A stretch of DNA of 64,000 bases from Branchiostoma floridae (GCF_000003815.2 NW_023365723.1:140699-204698); one strand, 5' to 3'; shown: positions 10,500 through 21,563, counted from the stretch's first letter. Numbers and translations: made by a program. The notes: a model not told the origin generated them from the letters alone.

Positions 10500-11120
10500 G
10501 ATGACTGTTATCATGTTGATGATTAATTGCACGATTGTAAGTAGCCAGCCAGCCAATAGTAAGCAGAAATGATTTTGTGTCCTACAAAGAAACTACTTTC
10601 GTTTTGAGTGGTGTCTGAAATTTAGTCGTAGGACACTAATTCCAAAGACCGACCGTTTTCAAGCAGGATTCCTGAGCCATGAAAAAAATGTGATTAAGGC
10701 CACACAACAGTTTAGCTAAGTTACGTTTTTGGTAAAGAAATCTGGTGTAATTATATTGCAACAATTATTTACTCACAGTAAAAAAGGGGCTAAAGAGGCC
10801 AAGGCGGCAGAAGAGGAACCCAGCATGGTTGTCAGAATATTGCTAATCGACAAACGTTTCTCTAAAGAACCTTTGAACGTATCTGCCCAGGACCTAGGCA
10901 AGTTATTTTAGTAGTAGCTTGATGGCTAGTTTGATAGACATTCGAACTTTAAATACATTACAGTTAGAATTCACTGGACCGTGGTTACTTGTAGAGTAGC
11001 AGACACCATGTGGTGTTTGCACAATGTAGCGAATATCATAGCATAGAGCTGGAGGTGCCATTCACTATTTATAAAAATGTGTTGTCACAGTAGTAACAAT
11101 TAACAGAACATAAAACACAG
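10500..11120. other. Stretch without assigned gene
   Basis: A 60-codon reading at 10729-10911 includes KKGAKEAKAAEEEPSMVVRI, which looks coding but is isolated. No repeat partner or domain was seen. Confidence 0.3.
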
Positions 11121-11123
11121 TCT

Positions 11124-11387
11124 AACCCCAGGTATGATAGCCGCGGACGGAGTAACGGCCCCCAGACTAATAGTTATGGACAGGGGTACAGGGAATGGGA
11201 CGACCAGGGTCGTCCAATCTGTTATGGGTGTCGGGAGCCCGGCCACTTCCAGCGGTACTGCCCTAGCCGTGAGGAACAAGTGTATTGCCGGTGTAAGGAG
11301 CCGGGGCACATAAAAAGGGACTGCCCCAAAGGCGCTACAACTAACTATGGCAGGCAAAACTTCAACACTCAGACTCCCCCAAACTAG
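11124..11387 (+). pseudogene. Retrotransposon Gag zinc-knuckle region
   Basis: The frame ends at TAG 11385-11387 and encodes a Gly/Asn/Gln-rich stretch followed by two CCHC knuckles: CYGCREPGHFQRYC, which fits C-x2-C-x4-H-x4-C exactly, and CRCKEPGHIKRDC, where the first spacing is C-x1-C. Such knuckles bind RNA in Gag of LTR retrotransposons. A protease-like reading follows, as in Ty3/gypsy elements. No LTRs, reverse transcriptase or integrase are visible here, so this is a fragment. Confidence 0.7.
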
Positions 11388-11441
11388 ATAGGCCCGCGGC
11401 TGAGGGACCAGGCTTGCGGGAGGGGGCTGTCATCGACATGT

Positions 11442-11761
11442 GTGTCCCAAAATCCAAACATACGTAGCAGTAGTGAGGATCTCGGATCAGTGTTAGCTAG
11501 GACGACCGGGAAGTTTGACGTGGTGGAAGTGGATTTTGAAGGTGTTTCCTTCCATTGCCTGATTGACACCGATTCACAGGTGAATTCTTTAACTTATAGT
11601 TGTTTCAAAACACATTTCGGGGACAGGGGGAACGTCTGAAGGACGCGTCAAGTTGGTTGAAGTTGACAGGCGCTAACGGGCTGCCAATCAAATTTGTGGG
11701 TTACTGTGAATTAGATGTGACGTTTAGGGGACGGACGGTGTCATTCAGGCACACGCAGTAA
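11442..11761 (+). pseudogene. Retropepsin-like fragment, Ty3/gypsy type
   Basis: The reading contains FEGVSFHCLIDTDSQVNSL, matching the aspartic protease active-site region of LTR retrotransposons (usually D-T-G-S/A). Here the Gly of the catalytic triplet is replaced by Asp (DTDS). A frameshift near 11635 is needed to reach TGANGLPIKFVGYCELDV, the flap-side block typical of this protease. With the altered triplet and the frameshift it cannot be functional. It sits just after the Gag knuckles, as expected for a gag-pol remnant. Confidence 0.65.
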
Positions 11762-11799
11762 TATGAAGTGCCATTGAAACATGTGAAGCATAACCCTAA

Positions 11800-12290
11800 C
11801 GCACAGCCTCAGTAAGGAGATTTTTTACTGCCTGAGCAGATGGATATTCGCATCGGCTGCTACAGCAAAACGTAATTTTATCTTTGATTTGGAACTGAGT
11901 TATGGATGACCTTATGGGTGGCTTTACCCTCGCCTTCCTGGCTGGGGTTCCCAGAGAACTACAACTACATGGCGACTGGGATCTATGTAATATGGGCACA
12001 CACAAATAGTAAGGGAGGGCTTGATGCCCGTTTCCCAGTTAAGAAAACCCCCAGAGCATTTACCATGAAATTAATCCTAGTTTAATGTGATAACCTTTAG
12101 GAATAGCATTTTATACAATATTAACTTGTTATATTCTAACATTGTGTTAATCCCTATGAACTTTATAATGCTAGCTAACCTTTATCCGATGGATTACCTA
12201 TACCTGTTTGAAAAAAAAGGCAATGTATATAATATATGACGTCGACAGCGTCGACAGTGGTTTCTTACTGCAATATCTTCAAAATAATAA
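11800..12290. other. AT-rich spacer
   Basis: No coding pattern recognised. A small direct duplication of cgtcgacag lies near 12240-12260. Confidence 0.35.
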
Positions 12291-12296
12291 ACTTTC

Positions 12297-12593
12297 ATGT
12301 CTACCAAAGAGGACCACATCTATCACTATCATTCAGCCAAATTGAGTATGTCACTTTTGATCCGTAGTCTGCGCGATGCAACAAAGGAGGGGGATGGCGA
12401 AAGAACCACACGCTGTTATAGGGCTGCATTGTTGTACTTCAAGGCCTATGGTCATACAAAGTATGCAATGGGTACCCTCTTGTACATATTTATCGTCCTA
12501 ATGCAAGCAATTCTCCCCCCAAAGCTGGCCCCTTATTTGTCCACCAAAAGCGACATCTGCTTGACTTGGTACCAGAAAATGATGTTTGTATAA
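12297..12593 (+). pseudogene. DUF6589-like fragment
   Basis: The frame encodes MSTKEDHIYHYHSAKLSMSL, then an acidic/basic turn (TKEGDGERTTRCYRAAL) and the hallmark KAYGHTKYAMGTLLYI. The E-D-x-x-x-x-Y ... G-H-T-K-Y-A pattern is typical of a large family of uncharacterised, transposon-associated proteins of cnidarians and lancelets that I associate with DUF6589; the name is from memory. Related pieces occur at 24822-25032 and 32205-32440. The frame ends after a Thr/Trp-rich tail, so it is truncated. Confidence 0.5.
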
Positions 12594-13660
12594 TGGAACC
12601 TGGACATAGAGGTATAGATGACAGGAGGTGGTACCGGATGGAATCTACACGGGGAGCCCTCGTGAATTGAAATCAGGCTTAACTGTTGAAATATTTGGGA
12701 ATGAGAATGGGGAAAGACGTAGACGCCATGGAAGTTCAGGTCTTCTATCGCCTGGAGCTACAAGATATTACAATGTATTGTTGTACAGATGGTGAGACCT
12801 TGGCTGTTCTTAAAAGTCTTTTGGGAGGTAGGGTCTCAGCTTGTCATTACAAGCACCCCTCGCACCCTGCAGACATAGGATCACAATACCCGCCACACGC
12901 ATGACAAAATTGACCAAAGGTTTAGCATCCTGACCCACTAGGGAAAGTGCCCATTTTGAAACAGGGCTTGACAGTGGAAGAGGCCATCCAAGACCGCACT
13001 TGTGCCCTCTTGACACCGTTGACAGAGGCGGCTCGCTTAGAGTGACATGATAATGATAAAGGTCACTGTTTTGAAGAACAATCGCCCACCATCCACCGCA
13101 GTCAACGGTTACAGGACGTGAACACAGGAATCACAATCACTGCCATCAAAGTTAGAGGACCGAACACCTCCAGTGTCAAAGATGACGAAATGCAGTCTTT
13201 GACTGGATTGATATAGGAATGCGATGGAATAGCGGAAAAATGAGGTGGTTAAGCTTGTATGGCACTGTTTCGGTTAATGGTCAGATAGAATGCTTGAATT
13301 TTAAGTAAGACATTAAAAACAAAGTGACATCTAAAAGTACATCTTAGCAGTGAACCCATTGATAAGAAACCGGCCCATTAAGATTTTAAAAACTGTTCAT
13401 AGGCTTGGCCTCCTAGGAACCTACCAACCAGCAAAACAACACCCAGAGTCCTCTGGCCATCGGGCCGGAGATACAGACCAACCTGGGTGGCGATCGGAGT
13501 GACAGCAAGCCACCAGAACGGAGTGAGAGCAAGCCACAAAGACCATCAAGAGTTGCTAAATCTGCGGCCATGTATTCTATCTTAATCTAAGTATTTAAAA
13601 ACTTGATTATGCTATCAGTATTATTGAGGAATAGTCCCCTCCTGTGTCTACGTTCACCAC
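12594..13660. other. Spacer with short unassigned ORF
   Basis: 12686-12904 is open for 72 codons (GLRMGKDVDAMEV-like start, LELQDITMYCCTDGETLAVL) without a known match. Near 13490-13550 the motif gagtgacagcaagccac is imperfectly repeated twice. Confidence 0.3.
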
Positions 13661-13667
13661 ATTCGCT

Positions 13668-13839
13668 TTCGTACTGTGATAGCTATTGTACATCCCCACA
13701 ATTGTTCCTTGACCTCCAGGATGAAGGAACAAATGCCTGTGGAAATATGTGGAACCGGAAAGGCGTTCCGAAGCAGTTCAAGGATGCTCCTCCTTTCCCA
13801 CTGAAGGACAAGTATTTACGGTCATCTATTGGGATGTAA
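13668..13839 (+). pseudogene. piggyBac transposase C-terminal fragment
   Basis: The reading YCDSYCTSPQLFLDLQDEGT continues as NACGNMWNRKGVPKQFKD. In piggyBac transposases the block around the second catalytic Asp reads D-N-x-Y-T-S-x-x-L, followed by T-x-A-x-G-T-x-x-x-N-R-K-G-x-P. This copy keeps the order but has DSYCTS instead of DNYYTS and NMW instead of TVR. It is isolated from any N-terminal part. The last codons are frame-ambiguous (a second frame reads EGQVFTVIYWDV). Confidence 0.75.
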
Positions 13840-14062
13840 TGTTATATCATAATCTGTATTGCGAAAGCTTCTTAACGTACCAATTTGACTTTCATATTCC
13901 TGTGATTTTTTCTTCATTGCTAAATTCATCATTTATGTTCCATGCTGACCTGTAGACAATCATCAGGAAGAGCAGCAAGATCAATAAATAAATAAATCAA
14001 CAACATTTGCTACATGAAGCGGAGCCTTAATTTACGTGGTTTACCTAGAAGAGTTAGCATAA

Positions 14063-15300
14063 CACCAGGAACAAGAGCAAAAGGAATGAAACATTATTTG
14101 TGGCCTTGACATCCAGCAAACCCATCTAACTTAGCTGAACCAGCCCCCACTGAGCCAGAGGCACAGTCCCTGAAGTCTGGGTTTCCAAGAGGCTGGACAA
14201 CTGTAAAAACAGACCTGGCTAACAACCCCTGAGTAAGCTGGATGTCCTGCCATTACAAATAGTTTTGCTCTGTGCTATGTTTGTATCTGGGTGTAAGGAA
14301 GAGTAATTGCAGCCGCTGTATTTGAGTCATCAAGAGGCTGTTAGTGTTGTGAGTCTTGTGACAGCATCCTGCTCTGGATATTGAGGTGATTTGCCAGACT
14401 TGTGAAGAACACTTCAGAAATCACCACACCCGTGTGACATGCTGAACACCTCTGGGTTGATCTGTGGGGAAGAAATATATAACAAATTTAGCAGACGAGA
14501 CAATAGAACTAGAAACAAATTTTTGGTACAGGTTAGGATACAGGTCTTGCCTCCGGTACTTCTGTCCTTCTATATAAGGCAACTGTATCGGTTTCCTTAA
14601 ACACTTACTTTGACACTGACCAAAAACAACCTCTTTTCTTCTTGGAAAAACGGGCGTTTCATCGTTAAAATCACACGAAAATATCGTCCACAGCTTGCCG
14701 GTTCCACACAAAAGCCAACAATGATAACATCACTTTGGCATAATTGGCACACACACGGCCGTCATTTACAGCCACGACAAAAACTATTTTCCCTCGCCAG
14801 TATTCCTTTTGGAGCTTCAAGCTGTACCGTTTAAATAACCGCCGAACCAGCTAGGCTACAAGACGTCAGCCAAGGTTTAATTTGAGGCAAAAGTAAGCTA
14901 AAATTCGAACTTCCAAGACGTCTAATCCACCCCACCTTCTGTCACAATGGCCGCCCTACACTGACTGAATTCCACACAGAACAGAAGCACTTCTCCTGTA
15001 TCAGTGCGCATAAACTTAATTCTGGAATGCCTCCAGACTTCAAATGAAAGACTAACGTATACCTTACATCGTCAAAAACTACACAACACAACTGGAACAG
15101 AATAACAGTCAAAACAGTCTAAGTTCCTCCAACGTATCGACATATTGATCGAACATTTCCTTTTTCGGCGGGACTATTTTATGGCGGCGCGTGCGCATAT
15201 TCCGTCTGGGGAGGGTATTCGGTGGAGGCTGGATGTTGATCACGTACGAAACGCACAGAGGCTCACTTGGGGTTTTTCAAAGTGCCGCTCAAAATTAAAA
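14063..15300. repeat. Dispersed repeat R1, copy 1 (no MITE)
   Basis: Sequence from acaagagcaaaaggaa through the gcggcgcgtgcgcatattcc motif matches 33195-34905. Long shared runs include tgtggccttgacat, ctaacttagct and gagccagaggcacagtccc. This copy carries the unoccupied target gtgtaagg at 14291-14298, whereas copy 2 has a 402-bp MITE there. The repeat encodes nothing recognisable. It may be a non-autonomous element or a piece of a larger one. Confidence 0.75.
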
Positions 15301-15424
15301 CCGAGAAGGCCCCCGCGGAAATCGAACAGGGCGACCAAGTAAGTAGAAGAGGTGCCCATGAGAAGTCTTACAATTCATTCTAAGGTAAAGTAGGCTTAAG
15401 GTGAGGGCCACCAGTGTTGGGTCA

Positions 15425-15545
15425 TCTGTGACAATTATTACACATCCCCACAACTCTTCCTTGACCTGTACGATACTCCAGAAAATACTGCTAAATGCCG
15501 CCGCCCAGGTCCAGACATACGAATGAGAGTAGATCCCATGAAGCT
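15425..15545 (+). pseudogene. piggyBac transposase fragment around second Asp
   Basis: The + strand reads CDNYYTSPQLFLDLYDTPEN, the strand and helix carrying the second catalytic Asp (DNYYTS) of piggyBac transposases. It is nearly the same as 45068-45180 but ends after about 35 residues with a frameshift. No other transposase part is adjacent. Confidence 0.7.
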
Positions 15546-15865
15546 TCATCACTTCATCTCTTTCATCACAAGTGCACATTTAGTACAGGATCTTCCATTC
15601 GGCGAGAAAACCTTGAAAATGTCAGACGTGCTGTCAATAAAACTTTACGAGCCTGTCCTTTTTTTTCGATTTTACAGATTATAAATGTCTACATGGACAT
15701 GATTGTACAGAGAGGTAAACTACAGGTGGGTGAGTTTATAAATTTCAGCATACATTTATTTCACGTGTGTGCCAATTGTCTGCCAACAGTATAATCTATC
15801 TAATTAAAAAGAAAATAATATGTTTCAAAGATTTTATGAATATGTCACAGGAGAGATGTCGATCC

Positions 15866-15963
15866 AGTAGAATCGTCGAGTCTCCTAGGAGAGATCTCGA
15901 TCGGAGCTGGTCCTAAGGCCAGCTCCGATCGGGGTCTCTCCTAGGAGAATCGACGATTCTACT
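15866..15963. repeat. 98-bp foldback hairpin
   Basis: The left arm begins agtagaatcgtcga at 15866. The right arm ends tcgacgattctact at 15963 and is its near-perfect reverse complement over about 46 bases, with a tiny loop around 15912-15916. It lies in sequence absent from the matching repeat at 37090, so it belongs to an inserted element whose other end is lost in the adjacent gap. Confidence 0.8.
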
Positions 15964-15974
15964 AGTATAGATTG

Positions 15975-16074
15975 NNNNNNNNNNNNNNNNNNNNNNNNNN
16001 NNNNNNNNNNNNNNNNNNNNNNNNNNNNNNNNNNNNNNNNNNNNNNNNNNNNNNNNNNNNNNNNNNNNNNNNNN
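15975..16074. other. Assembly gap (100 N)
   Basis: Exactly 100 N, the usual placeholder for a gap of unknown size. The preceding hairpin may have stopped the assembly. Confidence 0.99.
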
Positions 16075-16842
16075 AATATATGTCGATGGCATTAATTAAG
16101 AGCAAACTCTGATCATTCTCTTTTGTAATGTGTATGGATATGTGTTATCGTTGTTTACCTTTGCAAGAGGAAATAGTGATCGACAGAAAGAGAGTCTATC
16201 CAGACGCAATTCCGGGACAAACAAGTTATAAATCATACTTTGATTTAAAATTTCCTTCGTCCTCACACAGGGGAAACCAAATGTCCATGCTTTCAACCCG
16301 TTCAGAGGTGGACACACAAAACCGACATTTTCACGATGGACTTGGTGCTGATTCCGATTCACATTGAGGCGCACTGGTGCATGGCGGTAGGCCCCCTTTC
16401 CACTTGACGGCGCTCTCGCTCCGATGGCAAATTGACCAAAGCGCGGTGAGAGAGCAGCGACGCCAGAAAAAGCTGCTCTAGATAGTGGAATCTCTCCGGC
16501 GACTTTTTCTTTCTTTCTTTATTGACTATGAAATTTGTCAACCCTGGCTGTGAGGGTGCTGTGAGACAGAACCCTGTTTCCGTTGAAAGACAGAACCCAA
16601 TTGCAGGTCCCGCTAAGAGACACTGAAAGGTACAGCCTAGTTGACTATGAAACAACTCACATACAAGCAACTCATAGTACTGTATTCCAACATGTTAGAA
16701 ATTTTGAATACATTATCTAATCTATCATTATTACATTCTGAAATGAAATGAAATGAAGTGTAATACTTTGGATTGCAGCAAATTTTGCTTCCAAAACAGA
16801 TTGTTGTAGCCCTCTGACAATAGTTTCCTTTTATAATTCCAG

Positions 16843-17148
16843 CTGGGCAAGATAAACAGCAGGAATGGGATTCACATAACAGTAGCCACCCTAAGCAAGC
16901 GCTGTTTCAGGCTGGCAGAAGGAGTGAGGGATGAGGCACTCCGTAAAGTAGGTTCATACAATATTCAAAGGACCTTGTCGGACATAAAGACGACAGCTGT
17001 CTTTGTGAGGCTAAATGCAAAAAAGCTATCAGATGCTGCTCTCAGTCAGCAAGCTCATGGCGTAAAATGTGAACCCTTGCTTACCACAGAGCCATGGGAC
17101 GAGGGATACATGCTACATGGGCAACTTTTTCAAAACATTAATCATTAG
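16843..17148 (+). CDS. Repeat-family exon, unknown function
   Basis: From acceptor ataattccag the frame runs LGKINSRNGIHITVATLSKR for 101 codons to a TAA, including LSQQAHGVKCEPLLTTEPWD. A second, more damaged copy lies at 29794-30165 and preserves LSQQAHG and CEPLLTTEPWE. The two share about 85-90% of bases. The reading looks coding but has no domain I know. Most likely part of a multi-copy transposon gene. Confidence 0.4.
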   Translation: MGKINSRNGIHITVATLSKRCFRLAEGVRDEALRKVGSYNIQRTLSDIKTTAVFVRLNAKKLSDAALSQQAHGVKCEPLLTTEPWDEGYMLHGQLFQNINH

Positions 17149-17430
17149 GGAAGTAGTCCAGGTTACACGAGAATTTCAGAAGTGCAGAAGAGTAATTTCA
17201 GCCGCTGCTTTTGAGCTCTATTAACTATGAACTCTGCATTATAATACAGCCTCCCAACACCCAGATAGCAGTCTTCTGAAGTCAACTTTAAGTCAAGTTT
17301 AGTGATTGAGTAACCCATGCGGCATAACATTATAATAGCCATAAAGACAACCATTTCATATTTCTAAGATTTACATGTATGGTTACAGTCTGTATGTTTA
17401 TTGATTTTTAAATGTACTTGTACAGGTTGA

Positions 17431-17622
17431 AAGGATGACCTGACCCTTTTGCCAGACACCGACTATGGCTGCATTTACACCTATCTGATCAGCAAACCTG
17501 GCCCATTTAATGGAGAAGCACTGCGAGCCTACACGTCCCTCAAGGCCTACAATCTGTCCGCCAGTGGGCATGTGCGGGAGCGCAGGTTCCATGCCATAGG
17601 GAAGGATGTCGAGATGCTGTAG
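17431..17622 (+). pseudogene. TE-derived exon, SWIM-protein type
   Basis: The frame reads DDLTLLPDTDYGCIYTYLIS, then EALRAYTSLKAYNLSASGHV and RERRFHAIGKDVEML before a stop. The Y-x-S-L-x-A-Y-N-x-x-x-x-G-H-V signature precedes a SWIM-like zinc region in a family of fish and lancelet transposon-associated proteins. The downstream SWIM cysteines are missing. Named by pattern memory only. The exon-like acceptor ttgtacag is at 17418-17425. Confidence 0.4.
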
Positions 17623-17644
17623 GCGCACTTGTGCAGTCTAACAC

Positions 17645-17712
17645 TAGCGAACATCGATGTTCTGGCAGCAATTGGGGCAGCAATGGAAACAATGACGCTT
17701 AGAGAGGTAACC
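17645..17712 (+). pseudogene. Short piece related to gene Y second exon
   Basis: TLANIDVLAAIGAAMETMTL resembles the end of the 63405-63565 exon (STDVGATLETMTHR) and, more distantly, the end of gene Y exon 2 (SDIIEAIKVAMSSLTFRQ). It lies just upstream of block copy 1, where copies 2 and 3 have the better-preserved exon. This suggests the block's left edge once extended this far. Confidence 0.35.
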
Positions 17713-18084
17713 TTTCTGCCGACTGGTCTGAAGAAGTGGCTGTCCTGGCTACCAACAACAGGACTGTCAACACCCATGGCAAGTCGATTGGCATGATGGT
17801 GGAACACCAGAACAAGTACGTTCATCATGATTTCCAACATGTGATGTCTATATATATTACTGGTTAACGATATATAGAACTACATTTATTGGAAGGGGTG
17901 GGCTGGATTTTACGGGAGGAGGATAGAAGAGTGTTTTAGGTTGCCTGTTGAAGTAATTATACATTACAGTGAAAATGTAATTGAAATATTTATTCATGGA
18001 ATAAACAACCACAAACATGTTTCACTGTATATACACTCAGAACATGCACATTCTGGGGGGGGGGGGTAATTTCAGATTTATTTT

Positions 18085-18440
18085 CAGTAATTTGTACAAA
18101 GGTTTGAAGAATGTGGAAGAAAAGTAATCTAATGCCAGATGTAGATGGAACCACTGTGAGGAAGGTTTTCCCTCAATTTCTGACCTTAATGAACATTTAT
18201 CAACTTGCCATGTAGAAACTTTTGATACTGATGTTGCACCATGCAAACGTTCATATTCCTGTCTGTGGGACAACTGTAGTCATAAGAGTCTGAAACTTTT
18301 GATATCTCACATAAGTGAGCATACAGGTTTAGAGACTGACAAGTTCATATTGATTTTGTTAGCCGACCAGGCCAAAGCTTTAGTTACGCCAAAACGGCAA
18401 TTGCGCTGGCATCCGCCTGTAATCAGATGTATGATGCTTT
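18085..18440 (+). pseudogene. C2H2 zinc-finger exon, broken copy
   Basis: Same exon as 63633-63996. It encodes CRWNHCEEGFPSISDLNEHL and a second finger with CLWDNCSHKSLKLLISHISE. An in-frame stop just before the first finger (NVEEK*) and an 8-bp insertion near 18392 that shifts the tail frame make this copy non-functional. Confidence 0.7.
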
Positions 18441-18869
18441 TTCTAAATCTGTTTTTTTTAGACTCCCAAGTGTTAGGGAACAGGCCCAAATCATTGATTT
18501 TAGCTCTGCCTTTTTGCTGCACCGACCGGTGTCATTCATGTCAGGGAACATGCCCACCATGTGTCCCAGATGGGGGAAGGTCTCCAGCGGAAAGTGAACA
18601 GACAAATCCAGACGTGCCGAAGAGTGGTCGTCTCCCTGAGATCTGCCTGAAATTTTTTGGTGAGTCTTCCTGGAGAATTTTCCGATCCATCTCTATATTT
18701 CGCCGATGATATGGCTTCTCCCGATTCTATCGTTATAGCTGGGCACTCTTTCGTAAGTAAGGAGAGTATTTAGAAAACCTGGTGGGAGACAAAGATGCGG
18801 AGATGCCTAAATAATATTGGTGGCAGCAGCGTTAACTTGATACCCCTTTCCATCCCTTCAACAGCAAGC

Positions 18870-19275
18870 ACAAGAATCGCCGGAGTTTCACCTTCGACAT
18901 TCATCAACAGTCATTCACAACTGGAAGGCACACGTGTTGCGTGCGGTCAATCAGGATCTTGGAAAACAATCAGCATAGCAGCAACTAGACAATCAAACGG
19001 ACCTTATCATCACTGATTGGGCCACGAAGTTCCTTCCGATGAAATCATCATCATATCGTTCCGTGCGTTTCCGATGAAATACAGAGAGCACACGACTGAG
19101 TTTTTCGGTAAATGTGGGCGGAGCTGGCACGTGGCATCATCAAAAGAAACTTTGTGTGCAAGAGTTTGGCACTCAGGCTCTATTTTCCTACTTCCAGACA
19201 AAGTATTGTTTTTAATTCCAGGTATTCAAAAAATCTTCTTAATGTGGTCTTGTGAAATGATTTTTTTCCAACTAC
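18870..19275 (+). pseudogene. Transposon gene remnant (DWAxKFLP/WHV family)
   Basis: A reading with one internal stop gives IHNWKAHVLRAVNQDLGKQ and IITDWATKFLPMK, then, after a small duplicated segment containing ccgatgaaat, KYREHTTEFFGKCGRSWHVA. The order M-D-W-A-M-K-F-L-P-x-K-Y-R-E ... F-G-K-R-G-x-x-W-H-x marks a widespread, uncharacterised fish/lancelet transposon protein. Frame changes and the stop make it a pseudogene. Copy 2 is at 53760-54125. Confidence 0.5.
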
Positions 19276-19277
19276 AG

Positions 19278-21201
19278 TGTCCGGTTTGTCATGGTGCTGA
19301 ATCAGTCACCCAGCAATTGCAAGCTTAAGGTTGTGGAGATCCACATAAAGCCGGGACCAATCGAAGAAATGTACGATACTGGGGATCACGAGGTACTGTA
19401 AAAGTTTGTGGAATTCAAATATTTCTATAATGTTATAATTAAAATATGTTGGGTCACATTAATCCTACATGCAAGACAAACCAAGCAACTGACTGAACTT
19501 GAAAGAAGGCACAAAGTACGTTGGTCAACGTCCAGCCATGAATTTGTTGCGATAATGAGGTTGACTGGGTTGTTAGGTCTACCTTTTATCCAGAATGCGT
19601 GGCCTTTCATATGAACGGTCCTTTTTAACTTCACTCAAGAGGAAGTATCCGGATGGTCAAGCGATTGCACTGAAGTTGGCAAAACAACTGAAGACAGCAA
19701 ACGCAAAGCTGCAAAAGACCATAGATGGATACAATGCCGTGGCTTGGGAGCCAAAACATCTCAATTTACCAGTGCCTGTTCAGTTTCGGGAGGCAACCGA
19801 TCCCTCTGGGCAAACCTCCTCGTGCCTGGACCCAAATATAGTAGAAGGCGGACAACATACAAAATGTATCAGAGCTTCAACAGTAGCTGTATTAATATAA
19901 AGTACATAAATCATTGTCGCAGTTATTTACCCTGTTAATATAAATGACCTGCCGAGGAAGATATTGCAGTCGTTTTGAAACCATGTATTATCGCTACAAA
20001 CTTGCACGTAATAAAATGCAGTGATGGAAAGTATGAGGTCAGACACTCAACTGAATATTTCTTTCTAACAACCAATCGCCGATCTTCAACTTATTCACGT
20101 ACAGAATACCCATGTGATTCAGTTCAGCTGTTCCAAAGAGTTCGTTTCTCAGGAAGCTTTGGGAGTTTGATAGGTCGGATTAAAAGACTATCTTTGTCTT
20201 TTTTTTGTGTATTTACTTTCTAACGTTTTCGAGGATAACTTTGTAGTTGTGCGATTGTTCTAGGGCGGTTTTTATTCTAGCATAGCGGTGAGTCCATTCA
20301 ATTGTGCATTCATTGAGCTTAAGAAGCAAGGACTCAAGGAGAAAGAGATTGCAAACGTTGCTGTTGATCGCAAATGAAACAAAGAACCAGAAGGCCATAG
20401 ATGCACCATTCAAAAACAACAGCTTGATGATGGATGGGATCGGACCAAAAATCGACCCGTGTTTCCCATTTCTATGGCATATTAGATGGTAACTATTATT
20501 GTGTAAGCAGCAGAGGACGCTGTCAAGTGGCCAAACAAGAGTGTTTCGGTGAATATCCGTAGACTATAGCTAACGAAAAAGATAATAAATATTGGGAAAT
20601 GAACATTTAAAATGTATTCCTTGTCTTCTACCATCATCAGCATCAGTTGACCTGATAATCTGTGAGTATTATCAAAAATAGTCGGTAGCAAGACTTAATT
20701 GGCGACGTGACTTCCTTGTACTTACCTTGTGTTCGTGTGTCATATTCACTGAAGGTTCTGCGAAGCCACAGCTTTAGAATGACCCTGCGCCCTCAACAAA
20801 GGTAATTGCAAAACAAGGTAATTGCTAAAAATTTGATTGATTTCAAACCTGAAGTCATTTTCTGTTTCTTAGCATAATTCAAGCAATTGATCCAGGGCCA
20901 GAAACTAAATTTCATTTTCTATGTCACAGTATGTTGTGCTAGTATCATGCTCATTTTCCATGAAGATAAATCCTAAGATTGAAACAGGGTTTACCGCTTT
21001 ATAATACATTGTTATATTCTTTACCGTGGCAGTTAAAAGATGTGCTCATAACACAGTAGAGGGAATAATATGATTGACACGCCTGCCTACTTCTATGTTT
21101 TGTTTCAGGCAGGCAAGAGAACACTAGGCAAGAAGGACAAACAGCCCAAGACCATTCCCATTGTGACAGCAAATTTCCAGCGCTGCGATACTACAGCTTA
21201 A
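19278..21201 (+). CDS. Gene X, two putative 3' exons
   Basis: Exon 19278-19392 (acceptor aactacag, donor GAG|GTACTG) encodes VRFVMVLNQSPSNCKLKVVE and ends GPIEEMYDTGDHE in phase 0. A second exon, 21109-21201 (acceptor tgtttcag), starts in phase 0 as AGKRTLGKKDKQPKTIPIVT and stops at TAA. The phases allow direct joining. Both exons are intact in the second copy (54127-54241, 56009-56101). No domain is recognised; the tail is basic. The 1.7 kb intron holds other repeats, including 19620-19900. The 5' part of the gene is not identified. Confidence 0.4.
19620..19905 (+). pseudogene. KDZ-like transposase C-terminal region, copy 1
   Basis: The frame KYPDGQAIALKLAKQLKTAN continues with KLQKTIDGYNAVAWEP and CLDPNIVEGG. 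A heptad-like helix followed by K-x-I-x-x-Y-N-x-L/A is typical of the C-terminal part of Kyakuja-Dileera-Zisupton transposase-like proteins in lancelets and corals. Copy 2 is at 54485-54750 and a diverged paralogue at 59045-59210. No catalytic part is attached. The KDZ label is tentative. Confidence 0.4.
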
Positions 21202-21563
21202 GCAAAGATGATATTGATATTATAATTAATGAATCTCTGTTTCCGAAACTGTTTCAAAATCAAAATCACTCCACTTTGATTTGTAGTGTTAAAAGTTATG
21301 TATTTCTGACATTTATACCATTTTATACCTTGGGACATGATTAGTTATGAATGTGCGGAAATGTTTCAACAGTTAAGTGTATAAGGACAAAGTAATAGGA
21401 AAGGTCACATGTAAACAAGATAAACTCAGGTCTTGATTAACTATCGTGAAACCAAGTGAATTGATCCAAGCAGAACATTGAAATACCAATAAGAGGACTT
21501 TGATATGGGTTTAATATGACTTATCACCAAACGTAATATAATTTCTGTTTATTTTTTAACAGT

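Larger units (their letters stand above)
15630..16440. repeat. Dispersed repeat R2, copy 1 (no LINE)
   Basis: Matches 36870-37372 plus 39203-39290. It includes a 79-codon open stretch (16128-16367) shared with the start of the LINE-containing ORF in copy 2. This copy has gattcacattgaggcg uninterrupted at 16356-16371, the unoccupied LINE target. It is itself interrupted at about 15847 by hairpin-containing sequence and a gap. Confidence 0.75.

Noticed and set aside
18037-18273. Minus-strand ORF repeated at 52460 and 63387
   Set aside because: Its recurrence follows from the block duplication; it is antisense to the C2H2 exon, which has the recognisable cysteines and histidines.
20213-20419. 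Minus-strand ORF also present at 55069
   Set aside because: Conserved only because the whole block is duplicated; the + strand reading (ELKKQGLKEKEIANVAVDRK) looks at least as coding, and neither has splice support.
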